A stretch of DNA of 64,000 bases from Sulfurospirillum multivorans DSM 12446 (GCF_000568815.1 NZ_CP007201.1:1807654-1871653); one strand, 5' to 3'; positions 1 through 9,916 are shown, numbered from the stretch's first letter. The notes: generated by a model from the letters alone, not told the origin. Numbers and translations are program-made.

Positions 1-942
1 GATTATAATATTCTAAAAAGCGTCATCGTATATTACCAAGCTAACCAGTTTCACTCAATTGGAAACTATATGGTTCTTATAAACTTTTGCATCTATGCGA
101 TGAATTGCAACTATCCTTATTCGCAAAATAGCTTTGATCATGAATTCGTCGTTGATTTCATTTGGATCGAAACATCAAATAAAAAGGACACGACAAAAGT
201 CTTCTACTCTGGGCTTATTTCAACATTTGTAAATACCTATAATTTGATAATTCATAATGACAATAGAAGCCTTGGAATTTCTATGAGTAAAGCATATTAT
301 AGTTCTTATTATTCATACAACCAAAGACTTACCGATGAAGAGCTGTATCGAATATTTCTTACTTTGCCATCAAAAGATGATAATTTTATTGTCATGTTCA
401 ATGTATTGCTGAGAACTGGTATTCGCGTTAGTGAAATGCTAAGCATTAGGAAAAAAGACATCTACAATGAAAATGGGCTTTTTTTCTTCAAAATAAAAGG
501 CAAAGGGCTAAAGTATAGAATGGTTGCAATGCCTCAAAATAATTTCCGACCTTTTTACATGTCAAAAATTAGATCACTAAATAATGACGAATATATCTTT
601 CAGACGAAGAAAAATACACGAATCACCCGACAATTTGTTTATAGAGGAATAAAAAAGTTTTTTTTACAGCTTGGAATCTCAAAAGAGCAAAATGGACCGC
701 ATGTACTACGACATACCTTTGCAAGCAAATTGTACGAGAAACACCAAGATATTATTTTAGTTCAGGAATGCCTAGGTCATACGAATATTGAAATAACAAG
801 AAAATATATCCATTTGCACATTTCAAATTTGAAAAAAATTGCAGATCTGTACGATGATTTTTGTAGTGATACTCTAAGTGTTATGTTTATGTTTTCAATC
901 ACAAATGTGATCCGAGGGATCATTTTTTCGATTTTTATCTAA
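1..942 (+). CDS. Tyrosine recombinase/integrase, 5' end outside window
   Basis: Site-specific tyrosine recombinase that would cut and rejoin DNA through a covalent phosphotyrosine link. The reading frame is open from base 1 with no stop, so the true start lies upstream; the ATG at 70 is only the first internal Met. The catalytic set is complete: Arg in TGIRVSE (codon 424-426), a Lys in the GKGLKYR turn, HVLRH (codons 700-714), His in LGHTN (778-780) and the nucleophile Tyr in TRKYIH (805-807). The N-terminal part resembles a SAM-like core-binding domain. The last 25 or so codons after DLYDDF are hydrophobic and unlike an integrase tail, and a terminator hairpin sits inside them. The gene is AT-rich compared with the rest of the window and lies at the edge of what may be an integrated element. 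Family is certain; XerH versus island integrase is not resolved. Confidence 0.85.
   Translation, partial: DYNILKSVIVYYQANQFHSIGNYMVLINFCIYAMNCNYPYSQNSFDHEFVVDFIWIETSNKKDTTKVFYSGLISTFVNTYNLIIHNDNRSLGISMSKAYYSSYYSYNQRLTDEELYRIFLTLPSKDDNFIVMFNVLLRTGIRVSEMLSIRKKDIYNENGLFFFKIKGKGLKYRMVAMPQNNFRPFYMSKIRSLNNDEYIFQTKKNTRITRQFVYRGIKKFFLQLGISKEQNGPHVLRHTFASKLYEKHQDIILVQECLGHTNIEITRKYIHLHISNLKKIADLYDDFCSDTLSVMFMFSITNVIRGIIFSIFI
908..928 (+). terminator. Rho-independent terminator inside integrase 3' end
   Basis: A six-base-pair stem, TGATCC (908-913) and GGATCA (917-922), with a GAG loop, is followed by six T. It has the form of an intrinsic terminator, but it lies upstream of the in-frame stop at 940-942, so the annotated reading frame runs through it. 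Confidence 0.6.
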
Positions 943-1034
943 AATATGAGAATATGAGAATTTCACACTTTAAGTTAGTATTTATTTTTATGAATGTAGA
1001 ATAACGAAGCTGTTCTTAAAATTTTCAAGAAAGG

Positions 1035-1084
1035 CAGTCTACACAAGAAGCTACTCGCCAAAGTTTTCTTTCTTGTGGAGACTG
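1035..1084. repeat. 15-bp inverted repeat with 20-nt spacer
   Basis: Left arm CAGTCTACACAAGAA (1035-1049) and right arm TTCTTGTGGAGACTG (1070-1084) are reverse complements except for one position. There is no T-run after it, so it is not a clear terminator. It lies about 90 bases after the recombinase gene, so a recombination site or an operator is possible, but nothing in the sequence proves either. Confidence 0.45.
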
Positions 1085-1406
1085 AAACAATTTCTATGAC
1101 ATTATATATACTTCAACATTCTTCTTTTATTAAAAATATTAACTATTTTATTTTATTAATCAAAATTTTATGTAAAACAATTATGTTAAATTTGCATATT
1201 TCAAAACCACTGCTCTCAAACTCCCTATTTAAGGGCTTTTTGCAAATTACAAATTTAAAAAAAGTATACATTTCTGTAATTTTCAAAGTTAATACAGAGA
1301 AGTATAATTGATAATTTTACATTACGTTCGTAGCATGAAAATAGCCTATTTAAGTAGGTTCACTTATGTATCTTAAATAAAATTTGGGAGAAGTTACGAA
1401 GTGGAT

Positions 1407-1442
1407 GCAAGAAGCTATCAATATTCATGTATAGCTTCTTGC
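1407..1442. terminator. Hairpin at the desulforubrerythrin 3' end
   Basis: A perfect 12-bp stem, GCAAGAAGCTAT (1407-1418) with ATAGCTTCTTGC (1431-1442), encloses a 12-nt loop just beyond the stop of the minus-strand gene at 1453. The flanking T-runs are short in both directions, so it may be a weak terminator or an mRNA-end stabiliser. Confidence 0.5.
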
Positions 1443-1452
1443 CTTTTGAAGA

Positions 1453-2103
1453 TTAGATACCTAAATCTTGGCGTTTGAAATACTCTTGTCCGACTTTACA
1501 CAAAGGGCACGCTTTGGGTGCTTTTTTGCCTCTGTGAATATGTCCGCACACTTCACAGACCCAAATCTCTTCTTCGGCATCTTCAAAGAAACCATCTTCT
1601 CTCATCGCATCTTGAAGGGCTTTGTATTCGCGCTCGTGTTCAACTTCTACTTTACCGATGGCATTAAAAAGACGCGCAAGCTCTTTGTGTCCCTCTTCCT
1701 CAGCAATTTTTGCAAAATTGGGGTACATCGTTTCATGCTCATAATGCTCACCTGCCATTGCACTATCAAGGTTTTTAAGTGTTATCTCTGTCTCTGCGCC
1801 ATCTACAAGTTTATGGTAGGCTTTAAACTCAGCTCTTGCGTGCCATTTTTCATTTTCAGCGGCTTCTCTAAAGTGACGAGAGATTGCATGCCAGCCCTCT
1901 TCCAAGGCAATGTCTGCAAATAGGTCATATTTATTACGCGCTTGAGATTCTCCCGCAAATGCTTTCATCAGATTGACCGCTGTAAGATCTTCGGTGATAC
2001 ATGCCATCTCTTGACCACAACAGGTAAGTTTACCGCCACCCACATTTTGAACTTCCACTTCATTCCCGCATTTACTGCATTTGTATGTCTCGTACTGTCT
2101 CAT
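1453..2103 (-). CDS. Desulforubrerythrin (peroxide/oxygen defence)
   Basis: A non-heme iron protein of the cytosolic peroxide-scavenging rubrerythrin family, 216 aa. Three domains can be read in order. First is an N-terminal desulforedoxin-like metal site with Cys9, Cys12, Cys28 and Cys29. Second is a four-helix diiron domain with the expected Glu and ExxH pairs (for example GESQARNKY, EGWHAISRHF, EVEHEREY). Third is a C-terminal rubredoxin site with Cys183/186 and Cys199/202. This three-domain build is the desulforubrerythrin described from Campylobacter jejuni; plain rubrerythrins lack the first domain. The start ATG is preceded by AAGGAG. It stands alone between an AT-rich accessory edge and an unknown gene. 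Confidence 0.92.
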   Translation of the reverse strand: MRQYETYKCSKCGNEVEVQNVGGGKLTCCGQEMACITEDLTAVNLMKAFAGESQARNKYDLFADIALEEGWHAISRHFREAAENEKWHARAEFKAYHKLVDGAETEITLKNLDSAMAGEHYEHETMYPNFAKIAEEEGHKELARLFNAIGKVEVEHEREYKALQDAMREDGFFEDAEEEIWVCEVCGHIHRGKKAPKACPLCKVGQEYFKRQDLGI

Positions 2104-2185
2104 TCTTACTCCTTAAAATTTATAGTGACATTCTAATCAATTCTTACTTAAACAATAATAAATTGTAATTAATAATTTTTATCGT

Positions 2186-2779
2186 CTAAAGAATTCCTTT
2201 TTTACTGAAAAAATCTTCAATCACTTTAGCTGCAAACGCTTTGTCGTACATGTAAAGCTCTTGCCATGTCTTACCTTCTAAAAAACTCTTTGTACCAATG
2301 TCATATTTTGCTTTGACCTGTTGGACAAACTCTAAGACAGCACTGAACAAAAGTGCGTACTGTGCGGCAGTAAATTTTTTGAGAAGATCGAACAAGCGGT
2401 AGTAATTGACCATCTTTTTACTCGACTCTTCGCCCATACGAAGCGACCAAATGCGCCCTGCAAACTCATGTTGGTACTCAACACCTGTGCGAATTTGCAA
2501 GGAAAATTCTCGAAGTCCTTGTAAAAATGTCTCTTTGGGTAAAAAATCGGTGGTATTGTGGAAAAACAGATAGATACTAAACAAAAAAAGATCTTCAACG
2601 CAAGGAGCATACGCTTTAATCTCTGCATACGTCTCTTGTTCGACACTCAACTGCATTCGAAGATACGCCAAATGCTTAACGCGCCAGTTATCTTTTTGCT
2701 CTGCCCTCTTCTGCCACTCAATCAATGTAGGTCTCGGTATATCGTAACGCTCAACTAAAGGCTTGTAAGATGTCTGCAT
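2186..2779 (-). CDS. Unknown protein with N-terminal HTH-like segment
   Basis: I do not recognise this 197-aa protein. Residues about 8-25 (VERYDIPRPTLIEWQKR) read like a short helix-turn-helix, with DIPRPTLIEW fitting a turn plus recognition helix. The rest is predicted helical, rich in F/Y/L and without signal peptide or membrane segments, and has a single Cys near residue 60. It is separated from ubiD by that gene's terminator, so it is probably its own unit or is read through from it. A DNA-binding or phage/plasmid-like regulator is a guess; no function is assigned. Confidence 0.65.
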   Translation of the reverse strand: MQTSYKPLVERYDIPRPTLIEWQKRAEQKDNWRVKHLAYLRMQLSVEQETYAEIKAYAPCVEDLFLFSIYLFFHNTTDFLPKETFLQGLREFSLQIRTGVEYQHEFAGRIWSLRMGEESSKKMVNYYRLFDLLKKFTAAQYALLFSAVLEFVQQVKAKYDIGTKSFLEGKTWQELYMYDKAFAAKVIEDFFSKKGIL

Positions 2780-2860
2780 CGCTTACTCCCAAGTCAGAAT
2801 GGACTATTCTATTACTTTTTTTGAAATATTTCAATACTTAGCGATTATTTGAAACGAAGA

Positions 2861-2909
2861 GAAGAAAAATGTATACCATTTGTTTTCATCATTAACAAAT
2901 GGTATACAT
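2861..2909 (-). terminator. Strong terminator after ubiD
   Basis: A perfect 16-bp stem, ATGTATACCATTTGTT (2869-2884) with its complement at 2894-2909 and a 9-nt loop, begins 11 bases after the ubiD stop. On the minus strand it is followed by TTTTCTTC, so it fits an intrinsic terminator closing the heme/prenyl operon. Confidence 0.75.
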
Positions 2910-2919
2910 AAAAAAGAGA

Positions 2920-4728
2920 CTAAATATGGAAGTGCTTTAAAAATGCAGGATTGTTTTCCACCAATCCAAGCTCGATCAGGCGTAAAATCGTCTTTTGATC
3001 GCAATCGGTGTCTTTTGGCCACTCTCTGGTGTAGCCATCAAGATCATTTTTGGTCGTTGCATCAATGCCAATAAACTCCTCTTCGACAAAAATGTCGCGA
3101 AGTGCATCGATGTTATTGACCACGCGCCAGATCAGCATATAGGCATTATCCACGCTATTGCCCTCCGTATCGACAACGATCAAAAGCTTCATATGCTCTT
3201 TTAAAGGTTTTAACGCTTCATATACCTCTTTACCTGCCCTCTTCTTTGAGATAGCTATAACGGTAATCGGTGTTTTCGTCTGCGTTTTATACTGTTTAAG
3301 CGCAGAAACTTCGGGAACCAAGGTCGTGACTTTAAACAGAAGGTCACGGTCGCTCAAAATCGTTTTAGAAGGTGCATCAATCACACCACCCGTACAATCC
3401 ACACCGAGTTTCCCACCAAAAAGAGCATTCGGAGAAGCATGATCAAGCGCGTCACACACACCTTCGCTAATGAGCAAGCGTTTAGCGCTGACACGATTTA
3501 AGATGTAATCACTAAGTGGCTCATAATCATCCAAATCTGGCGCATTTTCATCGACAAAAATGGCATGTTTCACAAAACTCATCTGTCCCACGCCCCAAAA
3601 TGCATGCATAAACTGTTTCGCATGTCCAGGGTAAAGCACGTTCATCTTTGCTAAAATGAAATTATGAAAAACCCCATTTTCAGGCATGTTATAATCAATC
3701 AAATCCGGTGCGGTCGTTTTTAAAAGTGGTAAAAAGATGCGCTCTGTCGCCCAACCCATGTATTTATCTTCCAAAGGAGGTTTCCCTACAACGGTCGCTT
3801 GATACACTGGTTTTTCTTTACATGTAATGCAGGTCACATCCATAACAGGATACGGTTCTTTAAGCGTGTAATAACCTGTATGATCGCCAAAAGGCCCTTC
3901 GATCTCGCTCAAAGCAGGATCAACCCAACCTTCAATGACAATATCCACATCTTCAGGGATATAAATAGGATTGGTCAGTGATTTGACAAGACGAGCACTT
4001 TTGTCTTTGATAAAACCATACAATAAAAGCTCAAACATCCCGATCGGCATCGGCGCTTGTCCACACCAGATGTAAAGCGGATCGCCCCCAATTCCAATGC
4101 TTACAGGCATTTTTTTACCCGCTTTTTGGTACTCATGAAAAAAATGTGCGCTGTCTTTGTGAATCTGCCAGTGCATGCCCAAACGGTTTTTATCGTAAAC
4201 TTGCAAGCGGTACATACCTAGATTTTGTTTCGTTCCATCCAAACTTTGTGTGTAAACCTGCCCCATCGTGATAAACGGACCACCGTCTTCGCTCCATGTG
4301 GTTAAAATGGGGAAATCATAGAGATTTGGCTCGTCATACACTTTTGTTTGACAGACACCCTTGCCTTTGAGTCGCTTTGGAAGTGCATTTTTAAGGTTAA
4401 AAAGTGTACCAAGCATGCCCATTTTATCCATAAATGACGTTGGTGGTTTCATGTGCATCAAGGATTCGATCTGCTTTGCCACGACGTTGGGATTTTTACC
4501 AAAAATAAGCTCGGTCGCTTTAGAAGAGCCAAACACATTCATCAGAACTGGCATATCAAAGCTTTTTCCTAGTCTTTTACTCACAGGTTTTGTAAATAAA
4601 AGCGCTTTTGAGTCCTCTTTTTTGACCTCAATGTAAGCAAGATGCGGAATTTCTAGATCAATATCAAGCTCCGTATCGATTACATGTAAAAGATCGTTTT
4701 GGCGTAGAAGGTCAATGATTCGCTGCAT
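2920..4728 (-). CDS. UbiD-family decarboxylase, probably menaquinone pathway
   Basis: UbiD enzymes use prenylated FMN to decarboxylate aromatic or unsaturated acids in the cytosol. The 602-aa length and the motifs YRLQVYDKNRLGMHWQ (about 170-190) and EIEGPFGDHTGYYT (about 275-290), which hold the conserved Arg and Glu/Asp of the active site, place it in the family. Campylobacterota make menaquinone by the futalosine route, whose late decarboxylation step is UbiD-like, so a menaquinone role is inferred rather than seen. It follows hemC by 9 bases, matching the C. jejuni hemC-ubiD order. Two TTACATGTAA words fall in it (3818 and 4680). The start is preceded by AAAGG. Confidence 0.88.
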   Translation of the reverse strand: MQRIIDLLRQNDLLHVIDTELDIDLEIPHLAYIEVKKEDSKALLFTKPVSKRLGKSFDMPVLMNVFGSSKATELIFGKNPNVVAKQIESLMHMKPPTSFMDKMGMLGTLFNLKNALPKRLKGKGVCQTKVYDEPNLYDFPILTTWSEDGGPFITMGQVYTQSLDGTKQNLGMYRLQVYDKNRLGMHWQIHKDSAHFFHEYQKAGKKMPVSIGIGGDPLYIWCGQAPMPIGMFELLLYGFIKDKSARLVKSLTNPIYIPEDVDIVIEGWVDPALSEIEGPFGDHTGYYTLKEPYPVMDVTCITCKEKPVYQATVVGKPPLEDKYMGWATERIFLPLLKTTAPDLIDYNMPENGVFHNFILAKMNVLYPGHAKQFMHAFWGVGQMSFVKHAIFVDENAPDLDDYEPLSDYILNRVSAKRLLISEGVCDALDHASPNALFGGKLGVDCTGGVIDAPSKTILSDRDLLFKVTTLVPEVSALKQYKTQTKTPITVIAISKKRAGKEVYEALKPLKEHMKLLIVVDTEGNSVDNAYMLIWRVVNNIDALRDIFVEEEFIGIDATTKNDLDGYTREWPKDTDCDQKTILRLIELGLVENNPAFLKHFHI

Positions 4729-4737
4729 TTTCTGCCT

Positions 4738-5682
4738 TTAAAAAATTTCGTTTAACGCGATCTGTTCGGCACGTTCCAAGAGCGCTTTTGCTCCTCTATC
4801 AAGGACTTTTTGAGCCAGTGCTTTACCCACACTTGCATACTCTGCGCGTGTGGTGGTTATCGCTTCGCTGAGCATTTCAGAACCATCAGGAAGACCCAGA
4901 ATTGCTTTTACATGTAAAGCATCGCCACACAGTTCGGCGTTCACACCGATCGGCACTTGGCAACCGCCTTCAAGGACGGTGACAAAGTCGCGCTCAACGC
5001 GTGTTTCGATGATGGCATCTTCATCATTCAGCACGGAGACCAAACGTTCAACCTCGGCATCGCAGACAATTTCAATTCCAAGTGCGGCTTGCCCAGAAGC
5101 AGGGATCATCACCTCTTTGGAGATAGGCGTAAAATAGTTCACCTCTGCGCTCAAACCCAAACGGTTAATGCCTGCACTGGCTAAAATGATCGCATCAAAT
5201 TCACCCTCTTTGAGCTTACGAATACGGGTATTGACATTGCCTCTAAGATTTTTGATCACAAAATCAGGACGCAGTTTCAAAAGTTGCATGCGACGTCTTA
5301 AACTCGTCGTTCCAACGACCGCTCCAAGAGGAAGCGCTTCTAACGACGCGTATTTCTCAGAAAGCATCGCATCGCGGACATCTTCACGCTTGGTAATGAC
5401 ACCAAGCTTCAATCCCTCTGGAAACGCCATAGGTACGTCTTTGAGACTGTGTACGGCAATGTGTGCTTCACCACGAAGCATCGCCTCTTCAAGCTCTTTA
5501 GTAAAAAGTCCTTTGCCGCCAATTTTTGCTAAAGCGACATCTAAAATTTTATCGCCCTTGGTCATCATAACAGAGAGTTCGACCTCAAGACCAGGATGCG
5601 CTTTTTCAAGTTCAGCTTTGACAAATTCAGACTGCCAAAGGGCAAGTTTACTTCCACGGGTTGCAATAATGAGTTTTTTCAT
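4738..5682 (-). CDS. hemC: Porphobilinogen deaminase (hydroxymethylbilane synthase)
   Basis: Polymerises four porphobilinogen units to hydroxymethylbilane in cytosolic heme synthesis. The 314 aa include the N-terminal [11 protein letters not shown], the [12 protein letters not shown] arginine-rich substrate segment, the SGQAALGIE motif, and EGGCQVPIG near residue 240, whose Cys carries the dipyrromethane cofactor. The start ATG overlaps the stop of the upstream DsbA-like gene as ATGA, so the two are translationally coupled. It works in the same pathway as hemA in this operon. One copy of the TTTACATGTAAA word (4907) encodes LHVK here. Confidence 0.96.
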   Translation of the reverse strand: MKKLIIATRGSKLALWQSEFVKAELEKAHPGLEVELSVMMTKGDKILDVALAKIGGKGLFTKELEEAMLRGEAHIAVHSLKDVPMAFPEGLKLGVITKREDVRDAMLSEKYASLEALPLGAVVGTTSLRRRMQLLKLRPDFVIKNLRGNVNTRIRKLKEGEFDAIILASAGINRLGLSAEVNYFTPISKEVMIPASGQAALGIEIVCDAEVERLVSVLNDEDAIIETRVERDFVTVLEGGCQVPIGVNAELCGDALHVKAILGLPDGSEMLSEAITTTRAEYASVGKALAQKVLDRGAKALLERAEQIALNEIF

Positions 5683-6539
5683 TTAGACTCTTTTATAAAT
5701 TTTCTGTAGCTTCGTTTTGTATCGTCTTTTTTGCCATCCAGATAGATGGTTGGCGTACCATTGACCATGAGTGCTGTGGCAAGCTCATGGTCTTGGTTTA
5801 GTTTTTGAAGAATGTGCGCTTGATTGATCTGATCAACGGTGAAATTTTTATTTAATGCTTTGTTGAAAAGTTCTAAAATTGCCTTTTCATCGCTGATTTT
5901 GATATCAAAAAACTCTTTGTACACTTTTTTGACAATCGCTTTATCGCCCTGCTCTTCGGCTAAAAGCATCGCTTTAACCAGTGTGGGTGCTGCGGGGTGA
6001 ATCGAGAGTGGAAAATGGTAGTAAAAGAGAGCAAACGTTTGAGGATTGGCCTCCACATCGGCAATCACTTCGGGTAAAAAATCCATACAAAAAGGACAGA
6101 GTGGGTCGCTAAATACAACGAGTTTATGCGGTGCATTAAAGCTCCCTGCTAAAAGATGCTCTTTGTTATACGCAGAGGCATCCACATCCAGCGAATAACT
6201 CCCTTTAATGCTTCGACCACTGGTAAGATCAGCAAAATCTTTACTCAAAATCTTACCATCGGTAAAGACCATGTCATTGACGGAGAGTTTTTTACCCTCT
6301 TGCTTGGTCAAATTAAGATCAATTCGGACAAAATAGACCATCCATTCTGGCATCTCTTTCATCGCCTCTTTTTTGAGAATAACCACTTTATCGAAGGTGT
6401 AATTTTCATTAGGTGCAATTGCTTTTTGCAAAAAAGTCGTTACTTTAGCATCCAGTTCGGGTGTAGGGGCTGCTGCAAAAAGTGTGCTACTGCTTAAGGT
6501 GATGAGTGTCGTCAATAATTTCAACATCAATGATCTCAT
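5679..6539 (-). CDS. DsbA-like periplasmic thiol:disulfide protein
   Basis: A 286-aa secreted thioredoxin-fold protein, probably a disulfide oxidase or isomerase in the periplasm. The N-terminus [18 protein letters not shown] ending in LFAAA is a signal peptide. The active site is DPLCPFC with Cys148 and Cys151, and [12 protein letters not shown] holds the cis-Pro. The N-terminal 120 residues form a DsbC/G-like extra domain. I chose the start at 6539 because AAGGAG lies 7 bases upstream; a longer frame starting at 6581 has no such site. It overlaps fxsA upstream by 53 bases and hemC downstream by 4. A thiol-redox protein inside a heme operon could serve cytochrome c maturation, which is an inference. 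Confidence 0.85.
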   Translation of the reverse strand: MRSLMLKLLTTLITLSSSTLFAAAPTPELDAKVTTFLQKAIAPNENYTFDKVVILKKEAMKEMPEWMVYFVRIDLNLTKQEGKKLSVNDMVFTDGKILSKDFADLTSGRSIKGSYSLDVDASAYNKEHLLAGSFNAPHKLVVFSDPLCPFCMDFLPEVIADVEANPQTFALFYYHFPLSIHPAAPTLVKAMLLAEEQGDKAIVKKVYKEFFDIKISDEKAILELFNKALNKNFTVDQINQAHILQKLNQDHELATALMVNGTPTIYLDGKKDDTKRSYRKFIKESK

Positions 6540-6915
6540 TATGATCTCCTTGTTTAAAATGCGTTGTTGTGGGGGTTTCATCTTTTACATGTAAGAATTT
6601 TGAAACGATTAAGGTCACCAGTGAGCTAAACTGTAAAAGTAAGCCTACTATATCGCCTAAAAAGCCTGGTAATATCAATAAAATGGCGCCTACAATCGCC
6701 CAAAGATTGAGTCTTTGAAACGAAGAGGGGCTGATTTCGCCTTGCATCAGAGCACTGAGATTTTGCATCAGTGTCAGGCGGAAATTGGCAAGCAAAATCC
6801 CACCTAAAAGGGCTGAAATGACAAGTTCACCAAACGTTGCCATCACCCCAATCTGAGAGCCAATATTTAAAGAGACCATCACTTCTAAAAAGAGATAGAT
6901 CAAAAAATACTTCAC
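6487..6915 (-). CDS. FxsA-family membrane protein
   Basis: A 142-aa inner-membrane protein of the FxsA family, named for phage exclusion suppression in E. coli; its biochemical role is not known. Hydrophobic segments at about 1-20, 28-46 and 70-100 fit three to four membrane helices, with [14 protein letters not shown] and [16 protein letters not shown] typical of the family. The hydrophilic C-terminus contains LHVKDE, encoded by a TTACATGTAA word at 6585. The start overlaps the proS stop by 4 bases and its own end overlaps the DsbA-like gene, so it is embedded in the operon. Confidence 0.85.
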   Translation of the reverse strand: MKYFLIYLFLEVMVSLNIGSQIGVMATFGELVISALLGGILLANFRLTLMQNLSALMQGEISPSSFQRLNLWAIVGAILLILPGFLGDIVGLLLQFSSLVTLIVSKFLHVKDETPTTTHFKQGDHNEIIDVEIIDDTHHLKQ

Positions 6916-8615
6916 GCTAAAAGCTCCCTTAGTTTTGCAAGGGCATCTTCTTTTTTGACAACAGTTTTCTCCAATGTTTTTCGCTCAACAATCTCAACAA
7001 ATCCCTCATCAAGCTCTTTCCCCACAATCAGTGCGTAAGGAAGTCCAATGAGTTCATAATCTTTCATTTTAAAACCAAAACGCTCATTGCGATCATCTAA
7101 AAGTACATTCAAGCGCTCCGCTTTTAAAGCCGTATACATCTCTTCCGCATACGCACTTTGAGCCTCATCTTTACCATTAGAGACAATGATGTCTAAAAGG
7201 TATGGAGCGGTTTGTTTATTCCAAATGCACCCTTTTTCATCATGACTTGCTTCGATCATAACAGCAACCAAGCGACTCACGCCAACACCGTAGCAACCCA
7301 TAAAGAAAGGTTGTGCTTTACCATTTTTATCTAAAAAAGTTGCGCCCATTGCTTTAGCGTATTTTTGTCCGAGTTGGAAGATGTGCCCTACTTCAATGCC
7401 TTTGGTCACTCCAAGCTCTCCGCCACAACACGCACAACGATCATTTGCTTTAACACTCACAAGGTCTTTATAGCGATCTTCGTTAAAGTTAAACATGGAG
7501 ACACCGACCATGTGGAAGTCTGTTTCGTTGGCACCGCAGATAAGATTTTTAGCCTCTTTGAGCTCTAAATCTATGTAAAATTTTACACATTCTAGTCCAA
7601 TCGGTCCTATAAAGCCGGCTTTGAGCCCTGCTCTCTCGACCTCTTCCAAAGAAGCATCTAAAAGATCCAACGCACCACACGCATTTTGTGCTTTGGTCTC
7701 TTGAAGTTCGTCATTGCCTCGTACAAAGAAAACAACCACCTCCTCTTTATCGACATAGACGGCTTTTTTAACCACCGCTTTAATGCTGTAAAAAGGATCA
7801 ACTTTGAAAAAATTGCAGACATCCTCAATGGTTTTCATATCAGGCGTTTTGAATTTGGAAAGATTGGCTTCAGGAGCTTCTTCTGTCGTGGTTTTAGGCG
7901 CACGTCTTGCCGCTTCAATGTTCGCAGCATAAGAGCATTGTTGACACACAACGATGTCATCTTCACCGTTTTGAGCAAGCACCATAAACTCTTTACTCCC
8001 ACTGCCACCAATGGCACCACTGTCTGCCTCAACGGCTCTAAAATCTAGCCCTAAACGTGTAAAGATTTTGGTGTAGGTTTTTTCCATCACATCAAACTCT
8101 TTTTTCATACACGCTTCATCTTCATGGAAACTGTAACCATCTTTCATCGTAAATTCACGACCTCGAAGAAGCCCAAAACGAGGACGCGCTTCATCGCGGA
8201 ATTTTGTCGTAATTTGATATAAATGCAAAGGTAGTTGTTTATAGCTATTGATGCGGTTGCGAACGATGTCTACGACCACCTCTTCATGGGTAGGTCCTAA
8301 AACAAATTCGTTCTCTTTTCGATCTTTAAAGCGACACAACTCTTTGCCAAAAACATCGTAACGCCCACTTTGTTTCCACAGTTCCGCAGGTGTAACCACA
8401 TCCATTTGGATCTCTTGGGCACCTGTTTCATCCATCTCTTCTTTAACGACATTTTTGATTTTGTCAAAAACGATTTTTCCCATTGGCAAAAAGTTATACA
8501 GTCCACTTCCTACTTGCGAGATAAAACCGCCACGCACCAAGAATTGATGACTTGGAAGTGTTGCATCTTTGGGTGCATCCTTCGTTGTTGGTGCATACAG
8601 TTTTGAAAATCTCAT
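6912..8615 (-). CDS. proS: Prolyl-tRNA synthetase (bacterial type)
   Basis: Charges tRNA-Pro with proline. The 567 aa carry the class II motifs: motif 2 around [20 protein letters not shown], motif 3 GCYGVGVSR, an inserted editing domain (about 225-385), and a C-terminal anticodon-binding domain. The start MRFSKLYAP at 8615 is chosen over an upstream in-frame codon because a G-rich Shine-Dalgarno site precedes it and the ATG overlaps the hemA stop as ATGA. It lies between hemA and fxsA, an order shared with C. jejuni. Confidence 0.96.
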   Translation of the reverse strand: MRFSKLYAPTTKDAPKDATLPSHQFLVRGGFISQVGSGLYNFLPMGKIVFDKIKNVVKEEMDETGAQEIQMDVVTPAELWKQSGRYDVFGKELCRFKDRKENEFVLGPTHEEVVVDIVRNRINSYKQLPLHLYQITTKFRDEARPRFGLLRGREFTMKDGYSFHEDEACMKKEFDVMEKTYTKIFTRLGLDFRAVEADSGAIGGSGSKEFMVLAQNGEDDIVVCQQCSYAANIEAARRAPKTTTEEAPEANLSKFKTPDMKTIEDVCNFFKVDPFYSIKAVVKKAVYVDKEEVVVFFVRGNDELQETKAQNACGALDLLDASLEEVERAGLKAGFIGPIGLECVKFYIDLELKEAKNLICGANETDFHMVGVSMFNFNEDRYKDLVSVKANDRCACCGGELGVTKGIEVGHIFQLGQKYAKAMGATFLDKNGKAQPFFMGCYGVGVSRLVAVMIEASHDEKGCIWNKQTAPYLLDIIVSNGKDEAQSAYAEEMYTALKAERLNVLLDDRNERFGFKMKDYELIGLPYALIVGKELDEGFVEIVERKTLEKTVVKKEDALAKLRELLA

Positions 8616-9916
8616 TTTATTCCCCCCATTTGGTATTCGCATTTGTACATATTCATGCGCTTTGTTTGGTCTTCATTGATATTAAAAATATATTGAACCG
8701 CTTGCACGATCGTGTCAGCCTCTGGTTTTTCAGCAACCTCTTTAAGGTTTTTGGTAGCGGAGTGTAAAAAAGAGTTAAAGGCATGGTGCAGTACTTTTGA
8801 GACTTGATCTTGCAACTCTTCAGGGATATACCCTTTTTTGACCGCTTTTTCGAGCTCCTGCAATGAACACTCTTTGGCATGATCGCGAATCTCTTTGATG
8901 ATTGGATCGACACACATACTCTGCAACCATTTGAAAAAGTCCATCGTTGAGCGACCGACGATGCTGTACGCAATTTTGGCTTGCTCTTCACGAAGTGACA
9001 TGTTTCGAGTCACGATCTCTTCCAAATCATCGACCGCAAACACATGCAAATTAGCATGCTCTTTAATGTCAATATCACGAGGAACCGCGATGTCAAACCA
9101 ATAGCGTGAAAACTCTTTCTCTTCGACCATATCATCGCTAATCACACTGTGAGGTGCGCCTGTTGCGGTAAAGACAAGACGGTAACGGTTGATAAATTCA
9201 GTCAGTTTTGAATAAGGCGCTGTGGTTGCAAGCTCTCCGAGCTCTGTTGCCAAAGCTTGTGCATGCTCAAGATTGCGGTTGATGATAATAACATTGACCC
9301 CATTGGAGATCAGATGCTTGGCGGCTAGCTGACTCATCTCACCTGCGCCTACAACCAACGCACTGAGCCCGCCAATGCTGCCTAGAAGATCTTTGGCTTT
9401 ATTGACCGCGACGCTGGAAACGGAGACGGGGCTTTTGGAAATGTCGGTGCGGCTTCGCACTTCTGCGGCACAGCGAAAGGCATGGTGCATCGCACGTCCC
9501 AGTTTTTGACCACAGTAGTTGTTTTCAAAGGCAAATTTAAACGCCTCTTTGAGTTGCCCCGCGATTTGCGTCTCACCAATCACCAGACTATCCAAGGAAG
9601 CACAGACCGTGAAAAGATGATGAATGGCTCCATTGTCTTCATAAATGTCTGCATGTTCTTCTAACTCTTCGCGTGTTACATTGGCAACATGGCTTAAAAG
9701 ATCAAATGAATCGCCCAAAGCCGATTGACAATCGGTAACACTTGTGATGATCTCCACACGATTACATGTAGAGAGTAAAATCACTTCATTTACCGCCGCA
9801 CAGCCAATCAACGTTCCCATAAAATGGCGACATTTTTCTTCTGAATTGAACGCTAATTTTTCACGAATGCTAATATCTGTGTTTTTGTGTGTAAAACTAA
9901 TCGTAAGATAGTGCAT
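8612..9916 (-). CDS. hemA: Glutamyl-tRNA reductase
   Basis: First committed step of C5 heme synthesis: NADPH-dependent reduction of glutamyl-tRNA to glutamate-1-semialdehyde. The 434 aa show [10 protein letters not shown] with the catalytic Cys near residue 50, the [13 protein letters not shown] segment, and a Rossmann motif [15 protein letters not shown] (about 185-200). A C-terminal helical dimerisation domain follows. The start overlaps the stop of the prenyl synthase gene by one base (TAATG). Together with hemC in the same operon it commits carbon to tetrapyrroles, as needed for cytochrome-rich respiration. Confidence 0.96.
   Translation of the reverse strand: MHYLTISFTHKNTDISIREKLAFNSEEKCRHFMGTLIGCAAVNEVILLSTCNRVEIITSVTDCQSALGDSFDLLSHVANVTREELEEHADIYEDNGAIHHLFTVCASLDSLVIGETQIAGQLKEAFKFAFENNYCGQKLGRAMHHAFRCAAEVRSRTDISKSPVSVSSVAVNKAKDLLGSIGGLSALVVGAGEMSQLAAKHLISNGVNVIIINRNLEHAQALATELGELATTAPYSKLTEFINRYRLVFTATGAPHSVISDDMVEEKEFSRYWFDIAVPRDIDIKEHANLHVFAVDDLEEIVTRNMSLREEQAKIAYSIVGRSTMDFFKWLQSMCVDPIIKEIRDHAKECSLQELEKAVKKGYIPEELQDQVSKVLHHAFNSFLHSATKNLKEVAEKPEADTIVQAVQYIFNINEDQTKRMNMYKCEYQMGGIK

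Larger units (their letters stand above)
943..1452. other. AT-rich intergenic stretch, no convincing gene
   Basis: No gene with a family signature is visible. A 78-codon open frame at 1075-1311 has no good ribosome binding site, is very rich in I/F/N/K codons as expected by chance in AT-rich DNA, and is not accepted. The stretch holds two inverted repeats, listed separately at 1035-1084 and 1407-1442. No tRNA fold was seen, although an integrase neighbour makes one worth looking for. Confidence 0.5.

Noticed and set aside
1075..1311. 78-codon open frame in the AT-rich left edge
   Set aside because: No Shine-Dalgarno site, residue use typical of random AT-rich DNA, no recognisable domain.
943..1452. 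A tRNA gene as integration target beside the recombinase
   Set aside because: No cloverleaf or T-loop consensus could be found on either strand.
6540..6581. Longer start for the DsbA-like protein
   Set aside because: The extra 14 residues are polar and would bury the signal peptide; the ATG at 6539 has a good AAGGAG site.
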